Shown piece after piece: positions 34,636 through 45,140 of a stretch of 64,000 nucleotides of DNA; the first letter of the stretch is position 1; every line of letters begins with the position of its first letter. The notes below the pieces were generated by a model. The model was not told where the DNA came from. It made no database searches and saw only the letters and a program-made list of their open reading frames with translations. The position numbers were made by a program, and so were the translations under genes. Source of the stretch: Lunularia cruciata (taxonomy: Eukaryota; Streptophyta; Marchantiopsida; Lunulariales; Lunulariaceae); the NCBI GenBank assembly GCA_948567375.1, contig OX419755.1, positions 53,883,001-53,947,000 of the forward strand, in the 5' to 3' direction.

Positions 34636-34907
34636 CCTTACTTGATGCGATTAGATTGCAATAAGAATAAAATAAACAAAAATACTTTGTATATCTCTTT
34701 TTGTATTCTTTGTATTTTGTGAATGCTGCGCAGATTTATATCAGTATTTAGTATTTGTTACAATTTTCGTTCCTTACTTGATGCGACTAGATTGCAATAA
34801 GAATAAGTCAACAAAAATACTTTGTATATCTCTTTTTGCATTCTTTGTATTTTGTAAATGCTGCGCAGATTTATATCAGTATTTAGTACAATTTTCAACA
34901 TTTAAGA
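34636..34907. repeat. tandem duplication, period 136 bp, two copies
   Basis: CCTTACTTGATGCGA begins at 34636 and again at 34772. The copies continue with near identity through GCTGCGCAGATTTATATCAG, so the duplication is recent compared with neighbouring elements. It lies outside the copia LTR. Confidence 0.9.
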
Positions 34908-36920
34908 GATACATTTGTGATACATTTTAAACAAATGCAACCTCCCAGCCGAAACTGACACATTGCTCCAATCACACGTTTGGAAAAACCATATGTCGAC
35001 CTCTTAGATCATTCCACGATGTCTATAGTATCTGGAGCCTTTTCATTTTTCTTTAGTGTACGCAATAGTCATGAATCCAATGCAATCTTGCTAAATTTTG
35101 AGCTAGATGACTGAATGATTAGAGCAATTGATCTATCTTCTTAGCGGTTCATCAAATTATGAATGATTCAAATGACCGGATATCGTGCGATCCAGTCATA
35201 ATTGCTGCTTTTTCTCCAGTATATATGGTCACTATGGGACATTTCTCAATCATCGCTTCGGGACAGGATTGGGATTTAGTGTCGGACGGTTCTTAGCAGG
35301 ATCAGCATGCAGGTTCTTCCTCATCCATTCCATTAGGAAGTGGAACACACACTGGCATGCGCAAAAGGAAGTTTGGGTTTAGCTTAAAATTGTCACTTTC
35401 AGTTTGGGAAACGTCAAGCAGTTGAGTTGTTACCAACCGATAATTCATAATACTCGTCCTTGAGTCCCATAGGGTGTGCACTTCAGGTGAAGGAACGGAG
35501 ATGAAGATTTAGCACTTTACAATGGCGAGTGGGTTCTCAAAGAGTGTGTCTTGAGTTTATGTCGAGTTTGAACGGCTTCTCTAGCGTTTCCAGCCATAAA
35601 ACCGGCGTACGAACTGTCTACGAAAGACATCCATCAGCCCAACATAGCGATTTCGGTGCATTGTGGGGTTTGTCGTTGGCATCAGAAAACAAGTTAAAGA
35701 TTACCAATATACCTGGAAGGTCTGGTGTAACTGTGCAGGTAGAAAGGAGGGGACTGTTCGAACCTCAGGGATGAAAGGACGATAAGCAAGGATGAGCCGT
35801 TTAAATTGTGGTGCACCTAGCAAGGGTTCAACAAAATTCGGCAACTCGTGAAAAATATATTTCTCTTGGGGAATGTCTTTTGGCAACGGTGGCAAAGGAA
35901 GCCGAACATCATGATCACAGCACCAGTGGTAGACTCAAATATGAAGATTGGCCACCTGAATCCTTGCACCAAGTGGTTAACCATGGCGCAAGGCATTGAT
36001 CCAAAATTACTATTTGCTATATCAGGATCAGCGGTAGACAACACCGATATCAATTTCAAGTCAACCTCTATAAGTGATGCATACGTTAATATAATGAATA
36101 GCAATCGGTAAGGCAAAATTGAAGCTGCTTCCCCAAACCGTATGTCTGGACTAACTATTAGGCACTCGTCCAAGACCCTGGTGAGGCCTTTGCCGATTTC
36201 AGCTTGTAGCTAGATACGGACGGTGCAGCATCTATACAGTAGTTTAGTCCTTAGCAGCGAAGCATCAAGGAAAGATTCATTCTCCACTATCTCCATTCAT
36301 GAAATTTGACGAGATACCGGGGACAACATTCCATTTGATGGTGGCGTGTAAAATCTACCCTTGTAGAAAGAGACTTCACCTGTTGTCACCACCTCAAAGT
36401 TTACGTCATGAATAGAGACTTCCCTTGATACCTCATATCGAGTAATACCCTCGTTTCATAGGCCTGATCACCAAAGAAATCGAAGCAGACAGTATTTCTC
36501 TATTGGAGCTTGAAACCAATACGGTAAGCGTAGACTCATAAGTAAATCGAGGATGTATCTTGTTGTTGTAACAAAACAGACGTACGTTCTCCATGCCACC
36601 ACCTTTGAAAATTCCAGACTCATGTTACCATTTCCCCACTCTACTATTTTCTCCCCCAGTACATTGAATGACATTTTGTCATCTCTGGAGAAAACTCTAG
36701 GGAGGATGAGACCTTCTCTATGCTTAATCAGTCGTCATGCAAAAAGGGAGAGGACGCAAATTCAGTAGAATACTCTATTCAGATTGGACCAAGATCTATA
36801 CAGAGCAGAGTGAATGGCATCCATGCTCTTTTTATTCTATTCGACCCTTTCAGCCGTCATTCGCGATGCGAATAAAGCGGGAGAGAAGAAACAGGAAATA
36901 CACCAAGGGGTTGCAAGACA
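34908..36920. other. higher-GC interval without a supported gene
   Basis: Composition resembles the gene islands more than the transposon blocks. On - (35701-36173) two overlapping frames give PLPPLPKDIPQEKYIFHELP followed by NFVEPLLGAPQF. This faintly recalls a plant UDP-glycosyltransferase N-domain, but too weakly to call. The 3' UTR of the dehydrogenase should occupy the right end. Confidence 0.3.
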
Positions 36921-37847
36921 TCATTGTTCGGCGAATTTGACAGGATTGTAGTTGACAATGTGGCTAAACCCGGCGTCGATTAGTAGGTTGTGGCCGTTGA
37001 CATACCCAGCTTCATCACTGCACAGATACAAAGCTCCATAAGCAATATCCTTCGCAGTGCAATGCCTACCGGCGAGCGGAGACTGTTTCAGAAACGCCGC
37101 AGAGATGTCTTCCCTGGTCATTTCCGGAACGAATTGCCTGAACCATTCAAGACTGATCTCAGCAGGTATAGCGCCTGGGGATATGGCGTTCACCCTGATT
37201 CCATGTTTTCCCAAGTGAGACGCAGCCACCTTGGTCAACCCCGGAAGATTTTGCTTGTTGATGTTATAGAGCATGGAAATCATTGGGTCGACCACACAAG
37301 CTAACGCGCTTGCCGTGATGAGAATTGTGCCTTTTTTCCTGGGGACCATGACTCGAGAAGCATGTTTGATACCCAGAACAACGTTGCGCATTAACTGCCC
37401 CGTGTGTTTGTCGTAGATTTCCATATGTAGGTCCTGGAAATTGGATGCCGGGGGTATCATAGCGGCGTTGTTGTACATAATGTCGAGCTTGCCGAATTTC
37501 TCAACAGCGAAATCTACGGTTTTGGCAATATCTTCCTCTTTCGAGACGTCGCAATGTATGTAGACTGATTCATGGCCAATTTGTCTGGAGATTTCCTTAC
37601 CCCGTTCATCGTTGATGTCTGTGAGAATGACTGTGGCTCCTTGGGAAGTGAATAGCTTGGCTGTTGCTGATCCGATGTTGCCCGCTGCTCCAGTTATGAT
37701 CGCCACCTTCCCACCTAGCCTGCAGGGCAGTTCTTCGGAACAAAGATCATTACCTCGGAGTCTTCTGATACAGTCGCTACGATACGACAATTTAGCTAAT
37801 GTACTTGAAGAATTTCTCCACAGTAACTCGCCTTTTTTACATAGACA
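36921..37847 (-). CDS. short-chain dehydrogenase/reductase (SDR110C-like), 5' end unresolved
   Basis: An open frame runs from about 37847 to the stop at 36921. The classical SDR core is complete. It has a Rossmann motif TGAAGNIGSATAKLF preceded by RLGGKVAI, LTDIN as the cofactor-selecting Asp (favours NAD), HCDVSKEEDI, YNNAAMI in the NNAG position, a catalytic set with Ser in TASALACV and YxxxK in LYNINKQN, VNAISPGAIPA, and a C-terminal YVNGHNLLIDAGFSHIVN. Closest in style are plant SDR110C enzymes (xanthoxin dehydrogenase or secoisolariciresinol dehydrogenase type); the substrate cannot be told. There is no ATG in frame before the Rossmann motif; the first in-frame Met is past residue 100. 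The Arg/Ser-rich lead (LAKLSYRSDCIRRLRG) looks like an organelle-targeting presequence. A missing upstream exon or a disrupted 5' end is therefore likely. Confidence 0.85.
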   Translation of the reverse strand, partial: CLCKKGELLWRNSSSTLAKLSYRSDCIRRLRGNDLCSEELPCRLGGKVAIITGAAGNIGSATAKLFTSQGATVILTDINDERGKEISRQIGHESVYIHCDVSKEEDIAKTVDFAVEKFGKLDIMYNNAAMIPPASNFQDLHMEIYDKHTGQLMRNVVLGIKHASRVMVPRKKGTILITASALACVVDPMISMLYNINKQNLPGLTKVAASHLGKHGIRVNAISPGAIPAEISLEWFRQFVPEMTREDISAAFLKQSPLAGRHCTAKDIAYGALYLCSDEAGYVNGHNLLIDAGFSHIVNYNPVKFAEQ

Positions 37848-37985
37848 CTAACTTTCGTTCCTCTTCGGAACATAGGATCATTACCTCAGAGTCTTCTGGG
37901 TCCCTACTATCCGAGACTCTAGCTTATGTACTTAAAAGGTTTTCTCCACGGTAACTGGTATTTCTTAATCAGATACTAAATCTCA
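37734..37985. repeat. tandem duplication of the dehydrogenase 5' region, about 130 bp
   Basis: 37734-37858 and 37862-37985 share TTCTTCGGAACA/CTCTTCGGAACA, GATCATTACCTC(G/A)GAGTCTTCTG, TA(A/T)GTACTT-type and TTTCTCCAC(A/G)GTAACT words in the same order. The copy inside the dehydrogenase frame is open; the outer copy contains stops on -. The duplication probably displaced or split the start exon. Confidence 0.75.
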
Positions 37986-38172
37986 TTCATCTTTCAACCT
38001 TGATCATATTAGACGGAAAATTTTCCCTTGATCGCAGTTCATCTTTCAACCTCCGATTTTCCGACGTTCAGAATATTTGGAAGCGTAATATTCCAGTTGA
38101 TAGTCGTCTCTGCACGCCCGTACCAGAAAAAATGACAGGTTCAAGCAACTCGCAGAGTCAAATGCATCTATT

Positions 38173-38183
38173 TGCTTATATAA
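38173..38183 (-). promoter_or_regulatory. possible TATA box for the dehydrogenase
   Basis: CTTATATAAGC reads the same on both strands. If used on -, transcription would start near 38145, leaving about 300 nt of leader before the open dehydrogenase frame. None of the few ATGs in that leader opens into the frame. Confidence 0.35.
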
Positions 38184-40219
38184 GTATGCATCGGGAGGAC
38201 TCGTCAGAATCATTACCAAAAGACGAATAGTTCGATTGACTCACCTTTTCCCCGAGACAGGCTCAACCGTGGAAAACTGCAGCTGATTCTCAAATTGTAG
38301 TGCTCTCCTTCACAACAAGCACAACAAACCTTCATAAAAAAATAGCAGCAGTAAGACCTCCTCAATTTGCACTCGACTTGCATTCATTCCAATCACAGTA
38401 CTGGTCCAGACAAGCATGCAAAATCTCAATGACTCTCATCAATCAAAGCAAATGAATCGCCATCCACCTTATCAGAGATCGACGTAGACTTGCCATATTC
38501 TTGAAGCTTTCAGCAGCAGTAGGAGTAGTAAAGCTACTTAGTTGTTCTTCACCTCCGACACATCCTCCTACAGTCTATGAGGACTACAGAACTAAATCGA
38601 TTCCAGATTTGAGCCAAAGTAATCGTAGAGGTTTGTTTCAGATTATCTGGTTCACAGTTTCATCTCAATAGACTGCTGTTCAAAGGGCTGTGTCAAAAGC
38701 TGTCCCATCCATCAGAAGCTGAAACACTTATTACGATATAATGGGACCCCAGAATTATAGATATCGATTATCAACCACGATTATAGATACGTTGAATGAT
38801 ATGAGTGGGACTCCAGAATTATAGATATCGATTATCAACCACGAGTAACGATTATCAAGAAAGTTGGAAAGGTCAACGTTACTCTTTTGACAATATTACA
38901 ATTCCCGAGACTTTCACGAACACATTTCTTTATAATTCTAATTATACATCGTTGGTATTTCAAAACCCAATTGACGATTATCGCATTGCTTAAGACCCTG
39001 TAATCCATTTGAATTATCCTTAAGATCCCTACCCTTAAGAAGAGACATAGTGGCAACAGCTAACTTAATGCGGCTAATATCATTCATGGGCTGCATAAGG
39101 AATTTCATGGGATAAGTTGATAACGGTCCTCGTTTTTATATTACTAATACATTAACAGAATTATATTACAATCAACTCCTCTTTGGTTTCTCTTGAACGA
39201 TCTTGAATGGAAGATTGAAAGCTGGTTACGCGCAAATTGAAAATTTCTTTTTCCCAATGTGATACCTAGTATTTATTTTAGACCATAAACTTTACATTTA
39301 TTTGTTGCTGAAACATTGGGCCAACAATTCCCATGCTCAACCAAGACCTGCGAGCGTGGACACAATCTGCAAGTGGTTGCACCTTAGTTCTACAGCCCCG
39401 TTGCAGAGATTGGATGTGGTTGTGTGGTCTTAATAACTCGAGGTGAAATTAGACTCGATTGCAAACTATGGTTTGGCAAAATTAGTACATTTTGCTTGAG
39501 TGGGGAGTACATTGGTTCGCTATACTAGATTTCAGAAAATCATATTGAAAAAAATGATTTTATTGCAATTTTCTTTAAGAATAATAAGCATGTTCATTTA
39601 AGCACAATAAGTTGTTATTTCATCAAAAATCTACTGTGGTAGTTGTTGTGCCCATCGCTGTTGAGGGGAAAGTAAACGTCTAAGGTATGATAACAAAACC
39701 GATTTGTGTGTACCCGTGTATTCCTGTGTTTTCATTTACTGTTGGGTACAGCATGTCAGAGGTTGCTCAGAGAAAAGGTCGTAACAAAGCTCACGTTAAC
39801 ACATTAGGGGTTTCAGAAATAGATTTGAGGGATGTCTAAGGGATTCTTAACAAACTTTGTAATTATTTTTAGTAAACTTTGTAACGAGACTAGATTGTAA
39901 TAATTGAACGCTCTGTAAATTCAGTTATGACATATTTTATCCAAATTGCATTCATTTATAAAAGTCAAGCATGATGTTACGGATGTTTAGGAATGCAGTA
40001 ACTAAATAGAGGATTGTCCGACAAAGTGATGTGTTTTCTCAAGAGGATGGCCACATGGTTAGATGATTCAAATATGATTTATGATTTGGTTTGCATATTC
40101 AAGATCCAAATGCACCATCTCAACAATTCAAAATTCTAAACTTGAATTCACCACCCTCCCGAGCAAATGTGTGAGTTGTCAAGCAACTAATGGTTTCGTA
40201 GTTTTGCATCGGTGGGGGA
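38184..40219. other. intergenic, no supported gene
   Basis: Mixed composition, becoming AT-rich after 39000. Contains a short two-copy repeat (next entry). No open frame with recognisable content on either strand. Confidence 0.45.
38749..38844. repeat. two-copy direct repeat, period 64 bp
   Basis: A 32-nt word starting CCAGAATTATAGATATCG and ending ATCAACCACGA occurs at 38749 and 38813, apparently identical. Confidence 0.85.
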
Positions 40220-41515
40220 ATGATCAGTGCGGCCATGCGGAAACCAAGAAAATTGATTAGAGGTCGAGGAATTTGCCATCGGGAGTGCAATAAAATTTTT
40301 GCAATGGGAGATCAAGTACCTTGTTTTAGTGCAAGAGACTCAATTTTTTATGCTGATCCAGGACCTATAGAGTCATCTTTGGATTCACAACCTCAACAAC
40401 CATTAGGGAAATTTGGAGACTTGTTGAGGATGGCTTCATCTGCGCCGGGCAAAAAAAAGGGGGATGAACGATTTTGCATGGCAACGCACCATTATAGCCA
40501 AACATTGGATTATTTAGAGGACCCCGAGCATTTTGCACAGATTCATGTTGGGAACTGCAAAAAGCCCATTCAAAGATTGATCGCATTTAGTTTCATGGCA
40601 ACCTTTTTGATTAGGGAGGGACAAGGATTTCCTACTTCTATGATAGGTGACAGGCTTTACAAGAAATAGTTGCGGTACATGAAACAGTACAAAGAAACTT
40701 TGGAGCTTAAGAACAAGTCTATTGGAGAAGGTCTCACGGAGAAGGAATATGGCAAGGGGTGGAGAACTATACAAAATAAATTGAATAGAATGTGCACACA
40801 TTTTGCAAGAATGGAAGCCATGTTTGGGACCAAAGCAAACATAAGTCCACCTGCAATGGTAAGTTTAGGAGATTTAAATCCCACTTCAAGCAAGATTTGT
40901 GGTGAGGAGGAGGTCCATGAAGGTGCACAAGAGTGCTTGCAATTCCCATCTCCTCCAAAGGTGGTGCTCCCTAACTTGGGCCTCCAATTGGTTCCAAACA
41001 CCCAAGGGGTGGAATGTATAACAAAAGGCATGGACATGAAATCCTATCACCCTAGGACGAGTCTCCATTGGTTCCACCAATTGAGGACTCGCCTTTCATT
41101 ACACCGTCGCCTTTAACTTCTACAAGGGATGGATTTGAGTGTGCTTTCATTGACCAAGAAGTGGAATGTGACCCAAAGAGGAGGAAAGGCGGAATATCAG
41201 CAAGTAAGGTTGTGACCCAGTATGTCATTGTCTTATGATTTAGCAAAAATTATGATGTTGAAGGCATATACTATAGAATCAAGAGAGAGGTTACGACTAG
41301 CTGAACTAGAAGCCACCAACATGAGGAAAAGAGAGAAAACAATGATGAGAATGGAAGTAGAGCGTGTTAGATTAAAGAAAGAGAAGATGAAAGTTGAAAT
41401 TGAGAAAAAATTGAGCGTAGATAAAAGGAAAGCTAGGGGAGACAAACACAAATTTAAGGAGAAGATTTTGGAATCAAAGCGCACTCATGAAATCAAAATG
41501 AGTCTCATATAGGCA
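40220..41515 (+). pseudogene. Myb/SANT-like ORF with C-terminal coiled coil, probably transposon-derived
   Basis: One frame runs 40220-41116 with a single in-frame TAG at 40667. It shows an N-terminal basic segment, GKKKGDERFCMATHHYSQTL, LIAFSFMATFLIREGQGF, then EKEYGKGWRTIQNKLNRMCT with the spacing of a third Myb/SANT helix. A frameshift near 41045 shifts to a Pro/Ser linker (FITPSPLTSTRDGFECAF), and a final frame (41222-41515) is a strong coiled coil (ESRERLRLAELEATNMRKRE, VRLKKEKMKVEIEKK). DNA-binding head plus coiled-coil tail is the layout of the accessory protein of PIF/Harbinger elements, and a Harbinger transposase lies 5 kb away in convergent orientation. The link is inference. Confidence 0.5.
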
Positions 41516-41987
41516 GGGAAAACTCCCAAGGAGATAAGTAACTATTTCAAAGTGCTCACTCATGTTCAACATTCATCATACTTTATTAATAGTGATAGCA
41601 AATAGTATACCAACATGTAACCTTTATTATGATTACAATATAGATGATTTATGGAAACTTGATAAATGCTACTAGTTGGTAATCATTACCTCTTTACCAC
41701 TCAGTTCTTCCCATGTTTTTTCTTACCGGCACCTAGTCGGCCCAAGATGCCACGAGTTGCCACTCAATGCTGCCCATAACTCTTTTCTGCCGCCGTTTGT
41801 GTACGTCGTTGCTGCTCAATGCCACACTTTGTTGAATTAAGGCCAAACAGCAATTGTTGGCACTGCTCAATGCTCAAAAGCGCTCATGATGTCCAATCCT
41901 CTTCTGCCCAACTAACAGCAGGCCTATTGTCATGGACAAATCTGTCCAAAACACTCATCAAAGAGTCAAATGACCAAGTGTATGATG
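41516..41987. other. short interval without a gene
   Basis: The right half (41700-41930) becomes GC-richer, with recurring TGCCAC, TGCTCAATG and GGCAC words, resembling the degenerate array at 44010-45140. No gene. Confidence 0.35.
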
Positions 41988-42031
41988 CTTTTGTCCTTAT
42001 AGGGTATGTCTATACCCTATAAGGACAAAAG
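41988..42031. repeat. perfect inverted repeat, 20-bp arms, 4-nt loop
   Basis: The arm CTTTTGTCCTTATAGGGTAT (41988-42007) is followed by loop GTCT and its exact reverse complement (42012-42031). The arms do not extend further. Confidence 0.95.
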
Positions 42032-42922
42032 TGGGTAGGGTGGATAGCACCATGTAGATGGTTCCTATAATAAGAGAGTGCATAACTATCTATGATCAAA
42101 AGATCACAAAGAGGTAAACCTAATGAAGTAAGATGCTCATATGATCTAACTCTAAAGTCCACTGAACTTAGAAACTTGTTGGATATCTGTAGAACACAAA
42201 TAGACCATGAGGTGAGACCCAATGTGAACTCCCTTTGGGAGTTTGGACCACTACCACATGCTTTGTAGCAACCACTCCACTCCATTTGGAGTAAGATCTT
42301 TCCACAATATAACCTCAAAGCGTAGCAAACGGAACGGGATGAAATGGCTAACACCAAGATAAGCTACCCTCCCTACAGGCCCGGACTATGTGTGAGTGCA
42401 CCAACCATACCTAGTCATCTCTCTCTTCCATGCATGGAAACCAATAGCACCACAAATCCATAATGATGCCAAACAAGTGGAACATGCACAATAATAATCT
42501 TCTTCTGTAGGAAGCCTGGGAAGAGGATACGTGGAATATACTCTTTTGATAGACAAATCCTCTCTTTAAACTCATTTGAGTGCCCTGAGTCTCCACACTA
42601 TGAAGTAACACATGGGTGGCATCAGTTTGGGTCTGCATCTCATGATGAGTATGGGTCTGACAAGCAATAGACTACTCTCATTCTCCTCTACTTGAACATG
42701 TGCACTCTCGTACCTCTCTATAGCATATGCTAACTCTCGTGCCTGATTCTGTAATTGGACCCTAGAACCCTCCGCCATGGCAGTAGCAACTAGTATGTCC
42801 AAGTCCAAGTCAGCTAATCTTTGCTCTCTCTCCGTCTCAAAAGTAAGCAAGGTCAAATGCCTCTCCTCTTTTGCATTAAGTAAATCCTCTTGCTCACAAA
42901 GGAGTCTCTCTCACTCTAGCAC

Positions 42923-42925
<3 letters not shown>

Positions 42926-42979
<54 letters not shown>
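42926..42979. repeat. (CT)n microsatellite, about 27 units
   Basis: Uninterrupted TC/CT dinucleotide run. Flanking sequence is CT-biased over a further 150 bp and produces artefactual Ser/Leu-rich frames. Confidence 0.95.
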
Positions 42980-42984
<5 letters not shown>

Positions 42985-43373
42985 CACTCTCTAATCTACT
43001 CTCACACTTTAGGAGATTTCTCTCTCTACACTTAGCCTCTCTAAAACAATCATCTCAAATACGATTGATGTCAACAAAACAAGAAGGATGTGAAGATACT
43101 CTAAAATGCATGGGGTCACCAACCTTCTCCACAAATAGAGAAAGTGGTGAAGGAAAAGAAGAGGGAAAAGGAGCTATCTCACAAAGGGTAAGGGTTATGT
43201 CTCAACACAAATTTGTTGAACACTTGTTCACAAGTGGTACATTTATTTATTCCATCAACTACAAATTCATATTAGAATTTCAAAAATACACCAAGTTCAC
43301 AAGTTCATTAATTAAAGCTTCTTAAATCAACCCATTTATTAAATCTGGTAATGGTATATACAAAAGAATTTTA

Positions 43374-43388
43374 TATGTTTTCCAACAT

Positions 43389-43452
<64 letters not shown>

Positions 43453-43465
43453 GTTGGAAAACATA
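43374..43465. repeat. (AT)n microsatellite inside a perfect 16-bp inverted repeat
   Basis: TATGTTTTCCAACATA (43374-43389) and its exact reverse complement (43450-43465) enclose an AT dinucleotide run of about 54 bp, making a potential cruciform of about 92 bp. Confidence 0.95.
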
Positions 43466-44231
43466 CAAAGTTCTCTAGAATGAACCTCTCTCCACAAAGA
43501 GATGAGTGAGTATCTGCCCAAGGAAGGTGACACTGAACTTGCGCCCTTAGGACTACTCAATTGGCTTTGCAAACTCCCCACCTCTGCAATGATAGCTCTA
43601 AATGCTAACTCTCCCCAATCATAATCCTCCACATCAAATCTCCTCAACTTGGTCTTGGTGTTGAATATCAAATGCCCATGTACAATCTTGGGCCTAATAG
43701 TGGGTGCAACAAGTGCACCCATCAACTGGAAGAAAGGTCTAAATGTAGGATACACACATTGCCTTGCAAGATATCTTTTTGTAACCTTGTCTCTTTGTGG
43801 AAACCAGTCTGAAACAATTGTGTAATGAATTGTCCTCCATCTTGGTGTTCTCCCCCTTGGCATGGCAAGTGCATCTCTAACTATATCTATGGTCAATTGA
43901 AATTGTCTTTCTCTTACCAAACCTATGTAAGAGACCTTGTCCCACAAACTCACAAACTCCATACATGGAAGGACTTGCAAAACCCACCAAGAAAATTAGC
44001 TTAAACCTCAATCATAGAGACTCAAGACAATAGGTGCCGCTCGCCACCGCCCATAGACAAGAAGAAAGCAACAGATGGCATTGAGTGCCACTTGTTGATA
44101 CCATTGGGTGCCACTCAAGGATGCCTGAAGGTGCAAAGGGACAGTCCCACCTCATGGGGCACTGAGAGGACACCCGATGCCATGCATTGACACACATCAC
44201 CGCTTGGCAATGCTGCTCAAAGGCGCAGCTG

Positions 44232-44917
44232 TGAGCCGGCCTGTCTCTCACTCAGGATGAACCTCTGATGGCTATTATGGTAGCGCACTATGGAATAAGA
44301 AGGCAAGGAACCTCAACTCCATCGTATTCCTCCAAGGCTAACACTCCAAGACTCAAGACATTGCTCACTAGAGAACTCAAATGAGAGAGATAATTGCAAA
44401 TGAAACGATGATGAGTACCTCCTCACCCTTGTTTATATACTTATGAAATAGTTATGCACCAAAGTTATTAAGTACCATAGTAACTCAAGGTACTAGACTA
44501 AAAGTCAAGTAAAGTCAAAAAGTAGAAAGGAATATCTATTCACATGGGCATATTCCACTAGCATTTGATCTTATGTTGACCCAACCACTAAGTCAAGGAT
44601 TCCTTCACATGGGCTATCCTTGGACTATACAAGAATCCCAACAAAAAGGCTTGCGGGCCCAAGAGTTCTCAACTCTTTCCTCAAAGCCAAACACCTAGGA
44701 ATAATACCAAGTCAACACACTAGAATCTAAAATAGTGGTGCTCATCTTTTCCACTTCCTCTAAAGTAATGTCCCCTCTATCTTAGCTATGACTAACTTTA
44801 GCTAATCATGACTAATGTAGAACCATCCTTTATTGCTATATAAATAATATCTCTCAAGTACTTGTAATACCAAGCTAAATATCACAATACCACACACATG
44901 CAAAAATAAGTGTTACA
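44232..44917 (-). repeat. solo LTR of the OTA family
   Basis: 686 bp. The reverse complement runs from TGTAACACTTATTTTTGCATG-type sequence to GACAGGCCGGCTCA and matches the LTRs at 10830, 23141 and 10053. No gag or pol is attached. The flanking pentamers differ (agctg / caacg), so the flanks may have recombined after insertion. Confidence 0.88.
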
Positions 44918-45015
44918 CAACGACATTGGAAGCCACTGCAGGATAGTGGATTTTAGGAAGGATAGCTAGATGTCGTTGGATGATGCTTGGAGACGTTGGA
45001 AGGCGCTTGTGCAAA

Positions 45016-45034
45016 GGGTTTAGGGTTTAGGGTT
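45016..45034 (+). repeat. short interstitial plant-telomere motif
   Basis: GGGTTTAGGGTTTAGGGTT, about 2.7 units of TTTAGGG, inside the degenerate array. Confidence 0.6.
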
Positions 45035-45140
45035 GGTGTTGGATGGCATTGGGAGACACTAGGGGACACTGGATGACACCAGGTGGTGCTACGGGATAGG
45101 GCTGGGAGGCACTGACAATTTGGAGGCCTAACGTGCATAA

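Larger units (their letters stand above)
42010..43980 (-). pseudogene. decayed unknown ORF set with coiled coil, probably one element gene
   Basis: 43980-43447 is an open 177-codon frame with FVSLWDKVSYIGLVRERQF, LTIDIVRDALAMPRGRTP, YLARQCVYPTFRPFFQLMGA and KTKLRRFDVEDYDWGELAF. After a low-complexity gap, 42856-42572 gives a coiled coil (LLTFETEREQRLADLDLDIL, VQLQNQARELAYAIERYES). 42638-42411 overlaps (TDATHVLLHSVETQGTQM) and 42357-42010 continues. Order and spacing suggest one gene broken by microsatellite expansion and frameshifts. It resembles the uncharacterised coiled-coil proteins carried by plant transposons. I do not recognise a named domain. Confidence 0.4.
44010..45140. repeat. degenerate short-period array, split by an LTR
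   Basis: Both flanks of the LTR at 44232-44917 carry loosely repeated words of the type GGATG(G/A)CA(T/C)TGGGAG, GGTGCCACT and ACACTAGGGGACACTGG, with period about 20-25 bp and higher GC than the surroundings. No coding content. The same flavour recurs near 41700-41930 and 45960-46200. Confidence 0.5.

Noticed and set aside
35701-36173. Weak resemblance to a plant UDP-glycosyltransferase N-domain on -
   Set aside because: Only one short Leu/Pro-rich block is suggestive, it needs two frames, and no C-terminal sugar-donor box is nearby.
42777-43325. 182-codon Ser/Leu-rich frame on +
   Set aside because: Product of the CT microsatellite and antisense of the coiled-coil frame.
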